Translations under genes and position numbers: made by a program
Notes under the pieces: model-generated
The model's input: the letters and a program-made list of their open reading frames with translations, nothing else
Databases searched by the model: none
Told to the model about the DNA's origin: nothing
Virus record (IMG/VR): IMGVR_UViG_3300029286_002355
Location: 122,120-186,119 of that record
Length of the DNA: 64,000 nt
From: a virus
Strand: one strand, 5' to 3'
In this document: positions 33,130-41,274 of the stretch, piece after piece
Layout: every line of letters starts with the position of its first letter
Numbering within the stretch: position 1 is the first letter of the stretch

Positions 33130-34253
33130 TATTTTTCTTTTTCCTCCGTTTCTTGTTTTGCCAATTTTTTCATTGCCCATCCAACCCTAGATAGCGTATA
33201 TCCTGTTGATTTAATAATTTCACTCTTGATTAATCCTTGGTTAAGCATCTTTTTAATAGTTTCCATAACGATAGGCGTTTTTTCTCTCTCTGAAACATAT
33301 CCTAAATCAACTTTATTCCATTTCCTAGACATAATAGGCAAATTCATTCTAATAGCTTCTCTCTTCATTGATTTTAGCAAATAGTTATCATATATGCCAA
33401 AATCAAGATAACGTCTATTAACCAAATCAACCACCCTGTCAAAACAACGCACATAGCATCTTGGGTCAACACCATTGTTTTTAAAATTGTTAATTAGAAA
33501 CGCATTAAATTTTCTATATATGCCCAACCAACTATCGTGGCACATTAGTCTCATGTAAGCAGCATTACAGTCTTTTGTATGATATATACACCCATCTCCG
33601 TCAATTAATCCAATCAACATTGACAACATTAAATCTTTATTTTTTTCTATAAGCGATATGTTTGGTGGGTTATATGTTTTATTGCTCTGAATTGAAAACA
33701 TGCTGCATAGCTTGGGAACACCATTCTTAGAATAAATACTAACTGTTACAGAATTATTGGTATTAGGTTTCATATCAGGAGAGGAAACAAAATTAGCAAA
33801 TCTACGAACAACATCTTCATCTTTTTTCGCCAAAGTAAGGACGCATTTTTTTGCTTTTAAATTAAAATGACCATCCGATAACAATAAACCTATCCAGTAG
33901 CAAGATATAGGGTTAAGATCTAATAGCGGCGATATATCTCCCTTTCCCCTAATAAATTTTATTTTAAGCCTGCTAGCAACGGAAATAATACTTGATTTTG
34001 GTCTAAGTGGCAAAAGTTGGCTAACTAACTTCCATCCTCCACGTGGATATTTATCATACAATATTCCAATTTCTTCGCTACTCCAACTCCTAGTGTTTCT
34101 AGAAAGCTTAAAAACTCTATAGGCTCTAGACTGTATCCCTACCCACGTTCTTTTAGGGAATTTATTGATCAATTCTTGTTTACTTAATTTAGAATAGTTA
34201 TCTTTTAATACTTGATCTTCTTCTTTTGACCACCAATTTATTTTTTCTAACAT
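33129..34253 (-). CDS. LAGLIDADG homing endonuclease with Myb-like N-terminus
   Basis: 374 aa. An N-terminal WWSKEEDQVLKDNYSKLSK Myb/SANT-like helix-turn-helix is followed by two LAGLIDADG motifs: CYWIGLLLSDGHFN near 118-131 and MLIGLIDGDGCIY near 212-224, each with its catalytic Asp. A C-terminal helix-turn-helix (LIKSEIIKSTGYTLSRVG) is possible. It is free-standing: neighbours on either side are whole, so no intron is seen. Such genes spread by cutting endonuclease-free copies of the locus. Confidence 0.88.
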   Translation of the reverse strand: MLEKINWWSKEEDQVLKDNYSKLSKQELINKFPKRTWVGIQSRAYRVFKLSRNTRSWSSEEIGILYDKYPRGGWKLVSQLLPLRPKSSIISVASRLKIKFIRGKGDISPLLDLNPISCYWIGLLLSDGHFNLKAKKCVLTLAKKDEDVVRRFANFVSSPDMKPNTNNSVTVSIYSKNGVPKLCSMFSIQSNKTYNPPNISLIEKNKDLMLSMLIGLIDGDGCIYHTKDCNAAYMRLMCHDSWLGIYRKFNAFLINNFKNNGVDPRCYVRCFDRVVDLVNRRYLDFGIYDNYLLKSMKREAIRMNLPIMSRKWNKVDLGYVSEREKTPIVMETIKKMLNQGLIKSEIIKSTGYTLSRVGWAMKKLAKQETEEKEK

Positions 34254-34305
34254 ATTAATTTATTCTATAAAAAGGCACCAATTCCTTCAAATAAAATAGT
34301 TTTTT

Positions 34306-34875
34306 TCATAGATCATGTTTTGACCCATCGGCATCTTCTTTCTCTTCTTTCTCTTCATTATCTTTTCCATCTGGTATTTCGTCGGATTCTTCATCGTTTA
34401 GGTCTAAACTAGGCATTAATTTTGTATTTAGCTTAGTGCCTTTATCCATCAAGTCTGGCAAACCATCTTTTTTATCAAACCAATTTACACCAACCGAGTC
34501 TAGTATAGCCTTCCAGTCCTCACAATCGTGCTTAATTAACCTCTCGTAGTCTGGATGAACATGGAGCAATTCATGAAAAATAATCCACTGCTTTTGTCTC
34601 ATGGTCCACGCATTCCAGTCACTCCAGAAGACTTCAATTAAATATCTTACCGGAATATTATGGACCTGAAATATAGCTTTTTCCGCTCCTTTAATTGGCT
34701 TAATTTTAGCAAGGGTCTTGTTCTTTTCGCTTCTTTCTACGTTTTCAATTCCCATTACTATAATATTGTCAGGTTGCTTTATACACCACATAAATTCTGG
34801 CTGATTTTCGCAAAGACCCTTAATCATTTCATCTGCTTCTTCTACTTTTTTATATACTCTAGCTTTTCTTCCCAT
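34306..34875 (-). CDS. Putative phage metallopeptidase
   Basis: 189 aa. KQWIIFHELLHVHPD has the HExxH zinc site plus a later His, the form of the putative phage metallopeptidase family. N-terminal half beta-rich (RYLIEVFWSDWNAW); the last 50 residues are acidic and low-complexity. AGGAG before the ATG. Substrate unknown. Confidence 0.75.
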   Translation of the reverse strand: MGRKARVYKKVEEADEMIKGLCENQPEFMWCIKQPDNIIVMGIENVERSEKNKTLAKIKPIKGAEKAIFQVHNIPVRYLIEVFWSDWNAWTMRQKQWIIFHELLHVHPDYERLIKHDCEDWKAILDSVGVNWFDKKDGLPDLMDKGTKLNTKLMPSLDLNDEESDEIPDGKDNEEKEEKEDADGSKHDL

Positions 34876-35062
34876 GTTTCTCCTTATTGTTATCTTCTTC
34901 GATCAATTCCATAATCTTTGCAGTTGCTTTTTTTGACGGATTGGGTTGCTTTTTGAGAACCAAACCAATAACCATTAGTGTTTCTCTATCTGACAAGTTC
35001 CCGTTTTTCCAATCGCTAAGAACTTCTTTAATTAGTTTTAGTTTTTTGATTGTTTTTTTCAT
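34859..35062 (-). CDS. Unknown basic protein, 67 aa
   Basis: Lysine-rich and helical, overlapping both neighbours by a few bases (ATGA upstream). Function unknown. Confidence 0.6.
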   Translation of the reverse strand: MKKTIKKLKLIKEVLSDWKNGNLSDRETLMVIGLVLKKQPNPSKKATAKIMELIEEDNNKEKHGKKS

Positions 35063-35316
35063 TCTCCTACATCTCCATTTTCTATTATGGCTCCATCTTC
35101 TCTTGAATCCAAATATCTTCTCCTGAATTCATCTGCACAATGATTGGCTGCATATACAGTATCATGTAATTGAGTGTATCTATACTCCTTATCCTTCATG
35201 TATCGTTTCATCAGTTTAAAGATACAATATTCAAGCTCTCCTTTCTTATCGATTTTTTGAATCCCATTAAGATATAGGTCAAATTTCTCTCTATCTTTTA
35301 CGGCAATGTATGGCAT
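35059..35316 (-). CDS. Conserved hypothetical protein (DUF6899-like)
   Basis: 85 aa starting at MPYIAVKDREKFDLYL after AAGGAG. The MPYI start, the GELEYCIFKLMKRYM centre and ANHCADEFRRRYL end fit a short phage family of unknown function (DUF6899-like). Confidence 0.65.
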   Translation of the reverse strand: MPYIAVKDREKFDLYLNGIQKIDKKGELEYCIFKLMKRYMKDKEYRYTQLHDTVYAANHCADEFRRRYLDSREDGAIIENGDVGE

Positions 35317-35340
35317 ATGATTTCTCCTTGTTTCTGATGT

Positions 35341-35348
35341 ATTATACA
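35341..35348 (-). promoter_or_regulatory. YTGTATAAT promoter-like motif
   Basis: TTCTGTATAATAC on the minus strand, overlapping the stop region of the nucleotidyltransferase gene and 25 bases before the start at 35316. Confidence 0.6.
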
Positions 35349-35995
35349 GAAGGTTCAGCGTCAAGGAGATCTTTTTCTAAATCTCTTTTGCGTTGAAGAA
35401 AATTATCTTTCCAATAATTCCACTTGAATTGATCACATCCATCAATTTCTGCCCAGTAATCATTGGCCTCCGAAAAATCAATAATTTCTCCATGCTCAAC
35501 CATCTGAATTCCAAATATCAAAATCCTTAGCGAATGAAAAATACTCTTCAATCCTCTTTCTATATCCATTTCTAAAAGCTTAATCTTCCCTTTGTGCCAA
35601 GCATCATGAGACTGCGATAAAAAAGCTTTCTTTAGCTTACCCTTGTCAATCTTGAAAACTTCTTTAAACTTTTCAGACTCTTGAACAACCGCAAAAGATG
35701 GAGCATAAATACATTCCAAATTAACCGCTCGATAATTCCATAAATCGTCTCGAAATTTGTCGGGTGTAACAATATGGAGGTTATACTTACTGTCTCTAAT
35801 TTCCTTCTCCCTGTCTAAACTGCAAGCTACTACCATAAAGTCATAGTCTGAGCCGGGATGATCGGTTCCATAAACCCTTGAACCATAAAGATATATAGCA
35901 CGTATTTTATGTTCGGGTAATTGGGAAAGAGAAATGATTTCGTCTTTAAAAAACGATAGTTCATTTAGTCGGAATTGGACAGTAGATAAGCTCAT
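35342..35995 (-). CDS. RlaP-like RNA-repair nucleotidyltransferase
   Basis: 217 aa from ATG at 35995; the longer frame has no SD. AIYLYGSRVYGTDHPGSDYD gives the GS...DxD polymerase-beta motif with an added helix-rich C-terminal half, as in RlaP/DUF-type nucleotidyltransferases often coded next to RNA-repair genes. Substrate unproven; adding nucleotides to RNA ends is the family's proposed role. Fits with Tpt1, Pnkp and Thg1 in this window. Confidence 0.78.
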   Translation of the reverse strand: MSLSTVQFRLNELSFFKDEIISLSQLPEHKIRAIYLYGSRVYGTDHPGSDYDFMVVACSLDREKEIRDSKYNLHIVTPDKFRDDLWNYRAVNLECIYAPSFAVVQESEKFKEVFKIDKGKLKKAFLSQSHDAWHKGKIKLLEMDIERGLKSIFHSLRILIFGIQMVEHGEIIDFSEANDYWAEIDGCDQFKWNYWKDNFLQRKRDLEKDLLDAEPSV

Positions 35996-35999
35996 GGTA

Positions 36000-36344
36000 T
36001 TACTTTCGTATAAATAAAATAGATGGATTTTTAAGAGCACAATAATCAACTATTTTGGTTTCTCCGGTGTTTATATCTCTTAAATGAGCGGCTTTTCTTC
36101 CAATTGTCGTTTCAACATTTTCTAACCTAAAGATACTTCTCCCGATGACCACCAGAGTACCTTTTTTTGGGATTTGCCAATTGATAGGGATATGAGCTGG
36201 TGAATAAAATAAAATACGGGTATCAAGAGGTTCTTTGAATTTACCTCCATCATAACCCATAATGTTGCCATACATATCCAAAGGAGATTTCTTCTTAACA
36301 GATGATTGTATCCATCCGTCTCCATATGTCGGTACTAATGCCAT
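36000..36344 (-). CDS. Unknown protein, 114 aa
   Basis: The start lies after TTGGGGC at the end of the thioredoxin gene. Beta-rich (KKGTLVVIGRSIFRLENVET). Ends NPSILFIRK, similar to the tail shared by the small-gene array upstream. Confidence 0.65.
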   Translation of the reverse strand: MALVPTYGDGWIQSSVKKKSPLDMYGNIMGYDGGKFKEPLDTRILFYSPAHIPINWQIPKKGTLVVIGRSIFRLENVETTIGRKAAHLRDINTGETKIVDYCALKNPSILFIRK

Positions 36345-36345
36345 T

Positions 36346-36654
36346 TTATAGCCCCAATTGTTTCTTCATCGCCTCTTTGTTTGTAGATCCAGTAATTCTA
36401 ACCTTTTCATCTTTTTTGTCAAAGAGAATAATAGTGGGAACCGCACGAATCCCCAACTTTATAGGTAATTCGCTGTCATCACCCGCATTGAATTTTACAA
36501 ACTTAAACTTATCTCCGGATTCTTTTTCCATGGCTTCTAACATGGGGGAAATTTGTTTACAGGGGCCGCACCATGTAGCATAAAAATCTACAACCACCGG
36601 CTTATCTGAGTTTTCCACTTCTGCTTCCCAATTTTTACTGTTTATTTCTTGCAT
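36346..36654 (-). CDS. trx: Thioredoxin
   Basis: 102 aa. VVDFYATWCGPCKQISPML contains the WCGPC active site; the cis-Pro is in IRAVPTIILFD. It reduces disulfides, for instance in ribonucleotide reductase, and in phages can serve as a polymerase cofactor. TAGGAG before the ATG. Confidence 0.95.
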   Translation of the reverse strand: MQEINSKNWEAEVENSDKPVVVDFYATWCGPCKQISPMLEAMEKESGDKFKFVKFNAGDDSELPIKLGIRAVPTIILFDKKDEKVRITGSTNKEAMKKQLGL

Positions 36655-36660
36655 ATTCTC

Positions 36661-36873
36661 CTATTTCATGATGATTTTAACTTCTGGGTAATTGTCGTAT
36701 CGCAAATATTTCTTAGGAACCGTTAATTCATCTAGACCATCTCTATATAACCTTGCTGAATCTCTATCAAAACCAAAAAAATGTTCAAAAGTAGGATATT
36801 CTACCACTTTCCATTTTCCCGATAAGTCGTTTCTGCTTGGTAATTCTAAAATGACCCAATCTCCGGATCTCAT
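36661..36873 (-). CDS. Small protein, downstream edge of the tandem array
   Basis: 70 aa. Starts MRSGDWVILELPSRND, resembling an SH3-like barrel opening, and ends NYPEVKIIMK, a diverged form of the shared array tail. The SD is weak; a stronger one serves a 34-codon frame (36778-36885) in another reading frame, probably chance. Confidence 0.6.
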   Translation of the reverse strand: MRSGDWVILELPSRNDLSGKWKVVEYPTFEHFFGFDRDSARLYRDGLDELTVPKKYLRYDNYPEVKIIMK

Positions 36874-36951
36874 GTATTCTATCTCTCATGTTATTTCCTT
36901 CAATGATATTTTTCTACGCTTTACCTACGTATTTCTTTGTGCATTTCTTAT

Positions 36952-36959
36952 ATTATACA
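36952..36959 (-). promoter_or_regulatory. YTGTATAAT promoter-like motif
   Basis: GCTGTATAATATA directly after the stop of the array gene at 36961, with a ~75-base leader to the next start. Confidence 0.6.
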
Positions 36960-36960
36960 G

Positions 36961-37233
36961 CTATTTTCTTATTGTCCTCATAAATTTATATTGTTTGGCC
37001 TTTTCTAGTAGAGTAATAAACAATAAAGGAACCCCATATTGTTGCTCGCTCCATGGCATCCAAAACACAGGCAAATTATTTTTCCCTCTAAAAAGAGTAG
37101 CACATATACTTTTATTCCCGCTGGATTCTATCATTGCGGTTACTCTTTTAATACCATCATATATGTAAAAACGCCTTTTATCATTTATGCCACAACGGAT
37201 AATATAGGAAAAAATAATATCAAAATCACTCAT
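36961..37233 (-). CDS. Array protein A1, paralogue of the next gene
   Basis: 90 aa starting MSDFDIIFSYIIRCG; the neighbour begins MSDFDILYSFIVRCG and both end with a K(F)x(R)xI tail. The two are a tandem duplication. Function unknown. ATGA overlap. Confidence 0.7.
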   Translation of the reverse strand: MSDFDIIFSYIIRCGINDKRRFYIYDGIKRVTAMIESSGNKSICATLFRGKNNLPVFWMPWSEQQYGVPLLFITLLEKAKQYKFMRTIRK

Positions 37234-37502
37234 TGTATTATTACTCGCAGAAATTTAGCTCTTTTGGCTTTCTTTACTAGACGGCTAAATGGCATAACCA
37301 ATTTCTTATCTTCTTCTCTCCATACCATTGTTTTGCCATTTAGATAAACATGTATTCGTCTAATTCCTTTCCCATTACTAGTAGCCGATACCTCTCGAAT
37401 CCAATCAAAAATACGAAAGTTAGTTGTTCTAGATCCAGAATTGCACATGGTATCTTTGCCACAACGAACTATAAAAGAATAAAGAATATCAAAATCACTC
37501 AT
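37230..37502 (-). CDS. Array protein A2, paralogue of A1
   Basis: 90 aa. FRIFDWIREVSATSN and KGIRRIHVYLNGKTMV match A1's corresponding parts loosely. The end AKRAKFLRVIIQ parallels AKQYKFMRTIRK of A1. Overlaps both neighbours. Confidence 0.7.
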   Translation of the reverse strand: MSDFDILYSFIVRCGKDTMCNSGSRTTNFRIFDWIREVSATSNGKGIRRIHVYLNGKTMVWREEDKKLVMPFSRLVKKAKRAKFLRVIIQ

Positions 37503-37827
37503 GCCTGATTACCTTAATGGTTTTTACTTCCTTTTTTTCTTTAACTTTAGGACTTTTACCAAAAACACTTAGGGCTTTTATATACATAAAATTAGGATGA
37601 TTACCGTCCCAATATTCTTTTGCGTTTTTTGTATTGCTTCGGATATAGGCTTTCCCGCCCATCTTTTTTGTATCCCCATAAGCCCAAATAACTCCAAAAT
37701 CTACATTCTTAGGAATATGTTTGTGGCAATAAACATCAATTTCATCTGAGCCTGTTTCGAAATCAACTAAATGCATATCTATTTCGGCCTTACACTTTTT
37801 ACATTTATGCATATAGATGTCGCACAT
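37495..37827 (-). CDS. Array protein with zinc site
   Basis: 110 aa. HKCKKCKAEIDMHLVD and a later CHKH form a likely zinc site. It ends VKTIKVIRHE, the array tail, encoded by ATTAAGGTAATCAGG just before the next ATG. AAGGAAA before its own ATG lies in the tail of the previous gene. Confidence 0.7.
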   Translation of the reverse strand: MCDIYMHKCKKCKAEIDMHLVDFETGSDEIDVYCHKHIPKNVDFGVIWAYGDTKKMGGKAYIRSNTKNAKEYWDGNHPNFMYIKALSVFGKSPKVKEKKEVKTIKVIRHE

Positions 37828-37828
37828 A

Positions 37829-38107
37829 TTATTTCCTTATTAATTTGATTGACGGATATTCTGGTATTGGATTCCTAAGGATTGACCCTAATTCCTTTAC
37901 GCCAGATTCCCAATCCATCTCCTCTTCACAATCCTTAACCGAACAACTGGCCCAAGCCTCTACTTTGGTATAAGAACTATCTTTTCCTTCTCTAATATTC
38001 TTGAAAAACTCCTGCTCATCGGAAACATTAAAGTTAACATCTACTTCGTGTCCCATAGAACAAGTTTCAAAAACAAGAATATAGTCATCTATTATTTTGG
38101 CGTACAT
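37829..38107 (-). CDS. Array protein, 92 aa
   Basis: Acidic, with a CSVKDCEEEMDW pair. Ends YPSIKLIRK; the IRK codons ATA AGG AAA are also the SD of the next gene. Function unknown. Confidence 0.7.
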   Translation of the reverse strand: MYAKIIDDYILVFETCSMGHEVDVNFNVSDEQEFFKNIREGKDSSYTKVEAWASCSVKDCEEEMDWESGVKELGSILRNPIPEYPSIKLIRK

Positions 38108-38349
38108 ATAACCTTTATGGTGGGTAGTTTAAAATCAACTTCCCAAGGAAAAGCCCAGAAACCATTATCGCAAATCAAATAAATGTGTTCCATTAAATCA
38201 GGTCTTCCTACGTGTATGTCTTTAACGGTATAACTATCAACAGATGTCCATTTATTTTCCCCTGAACGAAAACACATCCTATCAATAACATATTCCTTAT
38301 TTTTGGCTGTATTAAATATAATTTTGTCTCCAACCCGTATTATTTGCAT
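38092..38349 (-). CDS. Array protein, 85 aa
   Basis: MQIIRVGDKIIFN start, HIYLICDNGFWAFPWEVDFK then LPTIKVICTPK. Close relative of the next gene upstream (same VGDxII start, FWAFPWE/TWGYPYE core, LPTIKVIC tail). Confidence 0.72.
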   Translation of the reverse strand: MQIIRVGDKIIFNTAKNKEYVIDRMCFRSGENKWTSVDSYTVKDIHVGRPDLMEHIYLICDNGFWAFPWEVDFKLPTIKVICTPK

Positions 38350-38603
38350 ATAACCTTTATGGTGGGTAGTGCTTGTTTAAACTCATAAGGATATCCCCAT
38401 GTACCATCTAAAAGAGAAAAATAAACATTTTCGACCCCACTTAATACCGAAATTTTACAACTAGAAACACTCATCCATTCATAATCAGTTTCTTTATTTT
38501 TATTAATTTGGATTGATTTAATTACTTTATTAATATGGATGGATTTAACCACACATTTTTTCCCACTACATCGAATAATCAGTTCATCTCCAACTTTTAT
38601 CAT
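38340..38603 (-). CDS. Array protein, 87 aa
   Basis: MIKVGDELIIRCSGKKC start, VYFSLLDGTWGYPYEFKQA then LPTIKVICK. An internal duplication IHINKVIKSIQINK is visible. The ATAAAGG in the tail serves the following start. ATGA overlap with the preceding gene. Confidence 0.72.
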   Translation of the reverse strand: MIKVGDELIIRCSGKKCVVKSIHINKVIKSIQINKNKETDYEWMSVSSCKISVLSGVENVYFSLLDGTWGYPYEFKQALPTIKVICK

Positions 38604-38797
38604 CGCCGTATAACCTTTATGGGAAAAACTTCTACCAAATCCCTTAAAAGAAATGGTACATCAGAACTTCCGCAATCATAACGACAAAAAGCTATTTCCA
38701 CTTCTGGCTCTAAACTAACAAAAGACTTTACAGTTAGAAGTTTTGCATCTTTTTCTTTGCTAGTTGTACATCTAACTATTGATCCAATTTGAATCAT
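38600..38797 (-). CDS. Array protein, 65 aa
   Basis: MIQIGSIVRCTTSKEKD start, DVPFLLRDLVEVFPIKVIRR end. Reads like an SH3-barrel-type small protein (G-S-x-V opening). ATGA overlap upstream. Confidence 0.72.
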   Translation of the reverse strand: MIQIGSIVRCTTSKEKDAKLLTVKSFVSLEPEVEIAFCRYDCGSSDVPFLLRDLVEVFPIKVIRR

Positions 38798-38994
38798 TGT
38801 CGTATCGCTTTAATGGGAAATAAAATATCTTCGACTAAATCTCCGTAATACATTCTTATTTTCACATCAATGTGGGTTCTGTTATGACAAATTGCAATGG
38901 TTTTATCGTGATCTAAACATTCAAATATTAATGGAAAATGTTTCTTCTCCTTAATGTCCCATCTAGGAATTACTTCAGAACCTTTTTGTATCAT
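38794..38994 (-). CDS. Array protein, 66 aa
   Basis: MIQKGSEVIPRWDIKEKKH start, YYGDLVEDILFPIKAIRQ end. Overlaps the broken copy upstream by ATGA and has its SD inside that copy's tail. Confidence 0.72.
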   Translation of the reverse strand: MIQKGSEVIPRWDIKEKKHFPLIFECLDHDKTIAICHNRTHIDVKIRMYYGDLVEDILFPIKAIRQ

Positions 38995-39183
38995 TGCCGT
39001 ATTACCTTTATGGGAAATGGGATAACCTCTATCATGGTTTCAAAATAAACTGAATAATGTAATCCCGCCTTGTTATCAGAAACACAATAAGCATATCCCT
39101 TTTCCTAAACAATCCATTTCTTCTACAATGAAAAAATTATCTCTGCACGTTTTGAGCTTTACTATAGAACCTACCCTTATCAT
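38991..39183 (-). pseudogene. Frameshifted array member
   Basis: Starts MIRVGSIVKLKTCRDNF, runs to about codon 32, then the match continues one base over: GYAYCVSDNKAG and MIEVIPFPIKVIRQ. The shift falls in GGAAAAGGGAT and the full span is 193 bases, one more than a multiple of three. Either a real loss, a sequencing indel, or a +1 recoding site. Confidence 0.7.
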
Positions 39184-39500
39184 TACCCAATTCCGAAGTT
39201 GATCATGCTCTTAAATTGCTCTGGTTTTTCTACTCTTTCCCATTTTCCGCTTTCATCAAATTCGTCATCTTTTTGATTTCCAGATTTCCACTTGTACCAA
39301 ACCTGATCGTTCTCATGGCATAATGAATGTATCCCCTCATATAATTTCTCAATAACTATATAATTATAGAAACATTCATGCATATCACATCGGTTTTCTA
39401 GAACTGCCTTTTCCGATTTTTCAAAACTATCAAACCATCCAAAGCATCTCTTTTGGAGTGGATCGTCCGTGTTCATTGCCGTGATTGTATATATATTCAT
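39183..39500 (-). CDS. Conserved hypothetical phage protein, 105 aa
   Basis: MNIYTITAMNTDDPLQKRCF start, then GWFDSFEKSEKAVLENRCD and YNYIVIEKLYEGIHS, a pattern I have seen in short phage proteins of unknown function. Its stop overlaps the ATG of the broken array gene, so it heads the array transcript. Confidence 0.68.
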   Translation of the reverse strand: MNIYTITAMNTDDPLQKRCFGWFDSFEKSEKAVLENRCDMHECFYNYIVIEKLYEGIHSLCHENDQVWYKWKSGNQKDDEFDESGKWERVEKPEQFKSMINFGIG

Positions 39501-39548
39501 GTCTTATTATAACTAGAAAGGAAATAAAATCAAGAGAATAATGGCGAG

Positions 39549-39583
39549 AAAAATTACTATAGTTTTCTAATAACATATAGTAA
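39549..39583 (-). terminator. Rho-independent terminator after the C1q-like fragment
   Basis: An 8-bp stem TTACTATA/TATAGTAA closes a 14-base loop and TTTTT follows on the minus strand. Confidence 0.65.
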
Positions 39584-39644
39584 TTTGAGCAAGAATAACA
39601 CTAATCCAACAATCAATATTATTCGCACCATAATATTAGTAATA

Positions 39645-40086
39645 CTATTGCACTTGCCCAAACCACCAATTGTTCGTACTAGCACCAACTGTAGTAGAAG
39701 CATTACCCGATAAATAATATACCTCGTAGAAATCATTCGTGCTGGTATTAACAGTTTCAAGATAATTCCATGTAACAGTAAATGGGAAATCTCCATTATT
39801 AGGTCTGTACGAATAAACTGTGGTGTAATTTGTTCCGTTCTTGTACAAATACAGAGCGTGTACCGTATTGGCCTGCACCGTATCTACTCGTATGCCACCC
39901 ATAAATTCAATAACCTTACCTGTAGTTCTTGGATACCATCTTGAGTTAGTAGCAGTATAAGTACTACCACCAGAAGCTGCCAATACTACATTAGTAAGAT
40001 TAAATTTAGCCGTGCCAGTTGTTAATGCATAATTTGCCTGTAGACCCGCTTTGAACCGAATAGGAGTACCAATAGTAGGTGAATGC
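39645..40086 (-). pseudogene. C-terminal fragment of a C1q-like structural protein
   Basis: About 147 codons without a start of their own, open from the IS boundary: PTIGTPIRFKAGLQANYALT, then VLAASGGSTYTATNSRWYP, HALYLYKNGTNYTTVYSY and FYEVYYLSGNAST. The beta-rich, aromatic pattern fits the C1q/TNF-like domains of phage tail or capsid decoration proteins. The upstream part is missing: the IS600-kb-scale neighbour begins exactly here, and beyond the element's other end lies Hsp20, not the rest of the gene. So the insertion was followed by a rearrangement, or the gene's front was lost. Confidence 0.65.
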
Positions 40087-40090
40087 TCCC

Positions 40091-41266
40091 CTAGCCTAAA
40101 GGCGTAGGGGCTTCTATAGGAATATCTCTATCCCTAAGAGAATCCATTCCGATTCTCAAAATATTCTTACTAGCATTGAAATCTCTATCCATAATCAATC
40201 CACACCAACTACATTCGTGGATTCTATCAGATAGTTCCTTACTAGTTAATTTACCACAACTTGAACACATCTTAGTAGTATTCTTTGGATTTACGAACAC
40301 AATCTTAGTACCAGCATCTTCCGCTTTGTACTCTAATTGTTGAACGAATTGATTCCAAGCAACGTCCTGTATACTTTTATGTGTTCTTGTTGCCTTTATT
40401 TCTTTACCGTTTACTGAAATTGTTTCCTGTTCTTGCATCTTCTTGATATTTAACTTTTCTAAGCAAATAATACCATATTGACTGACTAGCTTTTTTGATA
40501 ATTTATGAGTGAAATCTGCTCGTTGATTTTGTATTTTTTCATGGATTTTACCAACAATCATTCTCTGTTTATTTCGTTCTGGAGTTTTCTTTTCTAATTT
40601 GGAAAATTTTCTTTGTGCTTTCGCTAATTTCTTTTCGCCATCTTTAAAGAATCGTTCTCTTTTTACTTTTTCACCATTAGAAAGAACTGCAAACTCCTTT
40701 AGTCCTAAATCAATGCCAACAGCGGGATTGGCATTGATTCTTTTTACATCTGCCAAAACGCAAGAAAATATTGCAAACCATTTACCACTTTTTGTTCTTT
40801 GTATTGTTAATCTCTTTACCTGTTCTGGAAGCGTTCTATGTGATTTTATTTTAACACAACCTATTTTTGACAATTTCAATCTTGTTTCATTTTGGGTTAT
40901 TGAAAATCCTGACTGTGGAAATGTGAACGAATCATATCTTCCATATTGTTTAAAACGTGGAAATCCTGCTTTCTCGCCTTTCTCCTTACATCTACGGAAA
41001 AACGATTTAAAAGCTAAATCAACTCTTTCAGAAACGTTTTGGATTACCTGAGAATGGATATTGTTTAATGATTCTCGTTCAAGCTTCCAATCTTTAATTA
41101 AATTATTGGTAGCATATTTATTAAGTGTTTTCTGTTCAGATTCATAAGTTTTAATTCTGGTGTCAAGAATCTTATTGTATACAAAACGACATTCCTCAAG
41201 TGTTGCAAGTAGTTCTCGCTCTTGCTTTTTCGTAGGATATAATCTGAATTTGTAGTTCTTTTTCAT
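40091..41266 (-). CDS. tnpB: TnpB RNA-guided nuclease, intact zinc ribbon
   Basis: 391 aa, starting MKKNYKFRLYPTKKQ as usual for TnpB. RuvC acids in AVGIDLGLKEFAV, IICLEKLNIKKM and DRDFNASKNIL; zinc ribbon KMCSSCGKLTSK...HECSWCGL complete. Together with an omega RNA from the element's right end it should cut unoccupied target sites. Diverged from the TnpB at 25.4 kb, which lost its zinc ligands. The upstream promoter TTGTATAATATAAG matches the phage motif. Confidence 0.92.
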   Translation of the reverse strand: MKKNYKFRLYPTKKQERELLATLEECRFVYNKILDTRIKTYESEQKTLNKYATNNLIKDWKLERESLNNIHSQVIQNVSERVDLAFKSFFRRCKEKGEKAGFPRFKQYGRYDSFTFPQSGFSITQNETRLKLSKIGCVKIKSHRTLPEQVKRLTIQRTKSGKWFAIFSCVLADVKRINANPAVGIDLGLKEFAVLSNGEKVKRERFFKDGEKKLAKAQRKFSKLEKKTPERNKQRMIVGKIHEKIQNQRADFTHKLSKKLVSQYGIICLEKLNIKKMQEQETISVNGKEIKATRTHKSIQDVAWNQFVQQLEYKAEDAGTKIVFVNPKNTTKMCSSCGKLTSKELSDRIHECSWCGLIMDRDFNASKNILRIGMDSLRDRDIPIEAPTPLG

Positions 41267-41274
41267 ATAGTTTT

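Noticed and set aside
33129-34253. Intron carrying the LAGLIDADG endonuclease
   Set aside because: Both neighbours are complete short genes with their own starts and stops, and no split protein or group I core was seen.
36778-36885. A 34-codon frame with AAGGAAA overlapping the 36661 gene
   Set aside because: The other frame gives a protein with an array-type tail; this one has no recognisable features.
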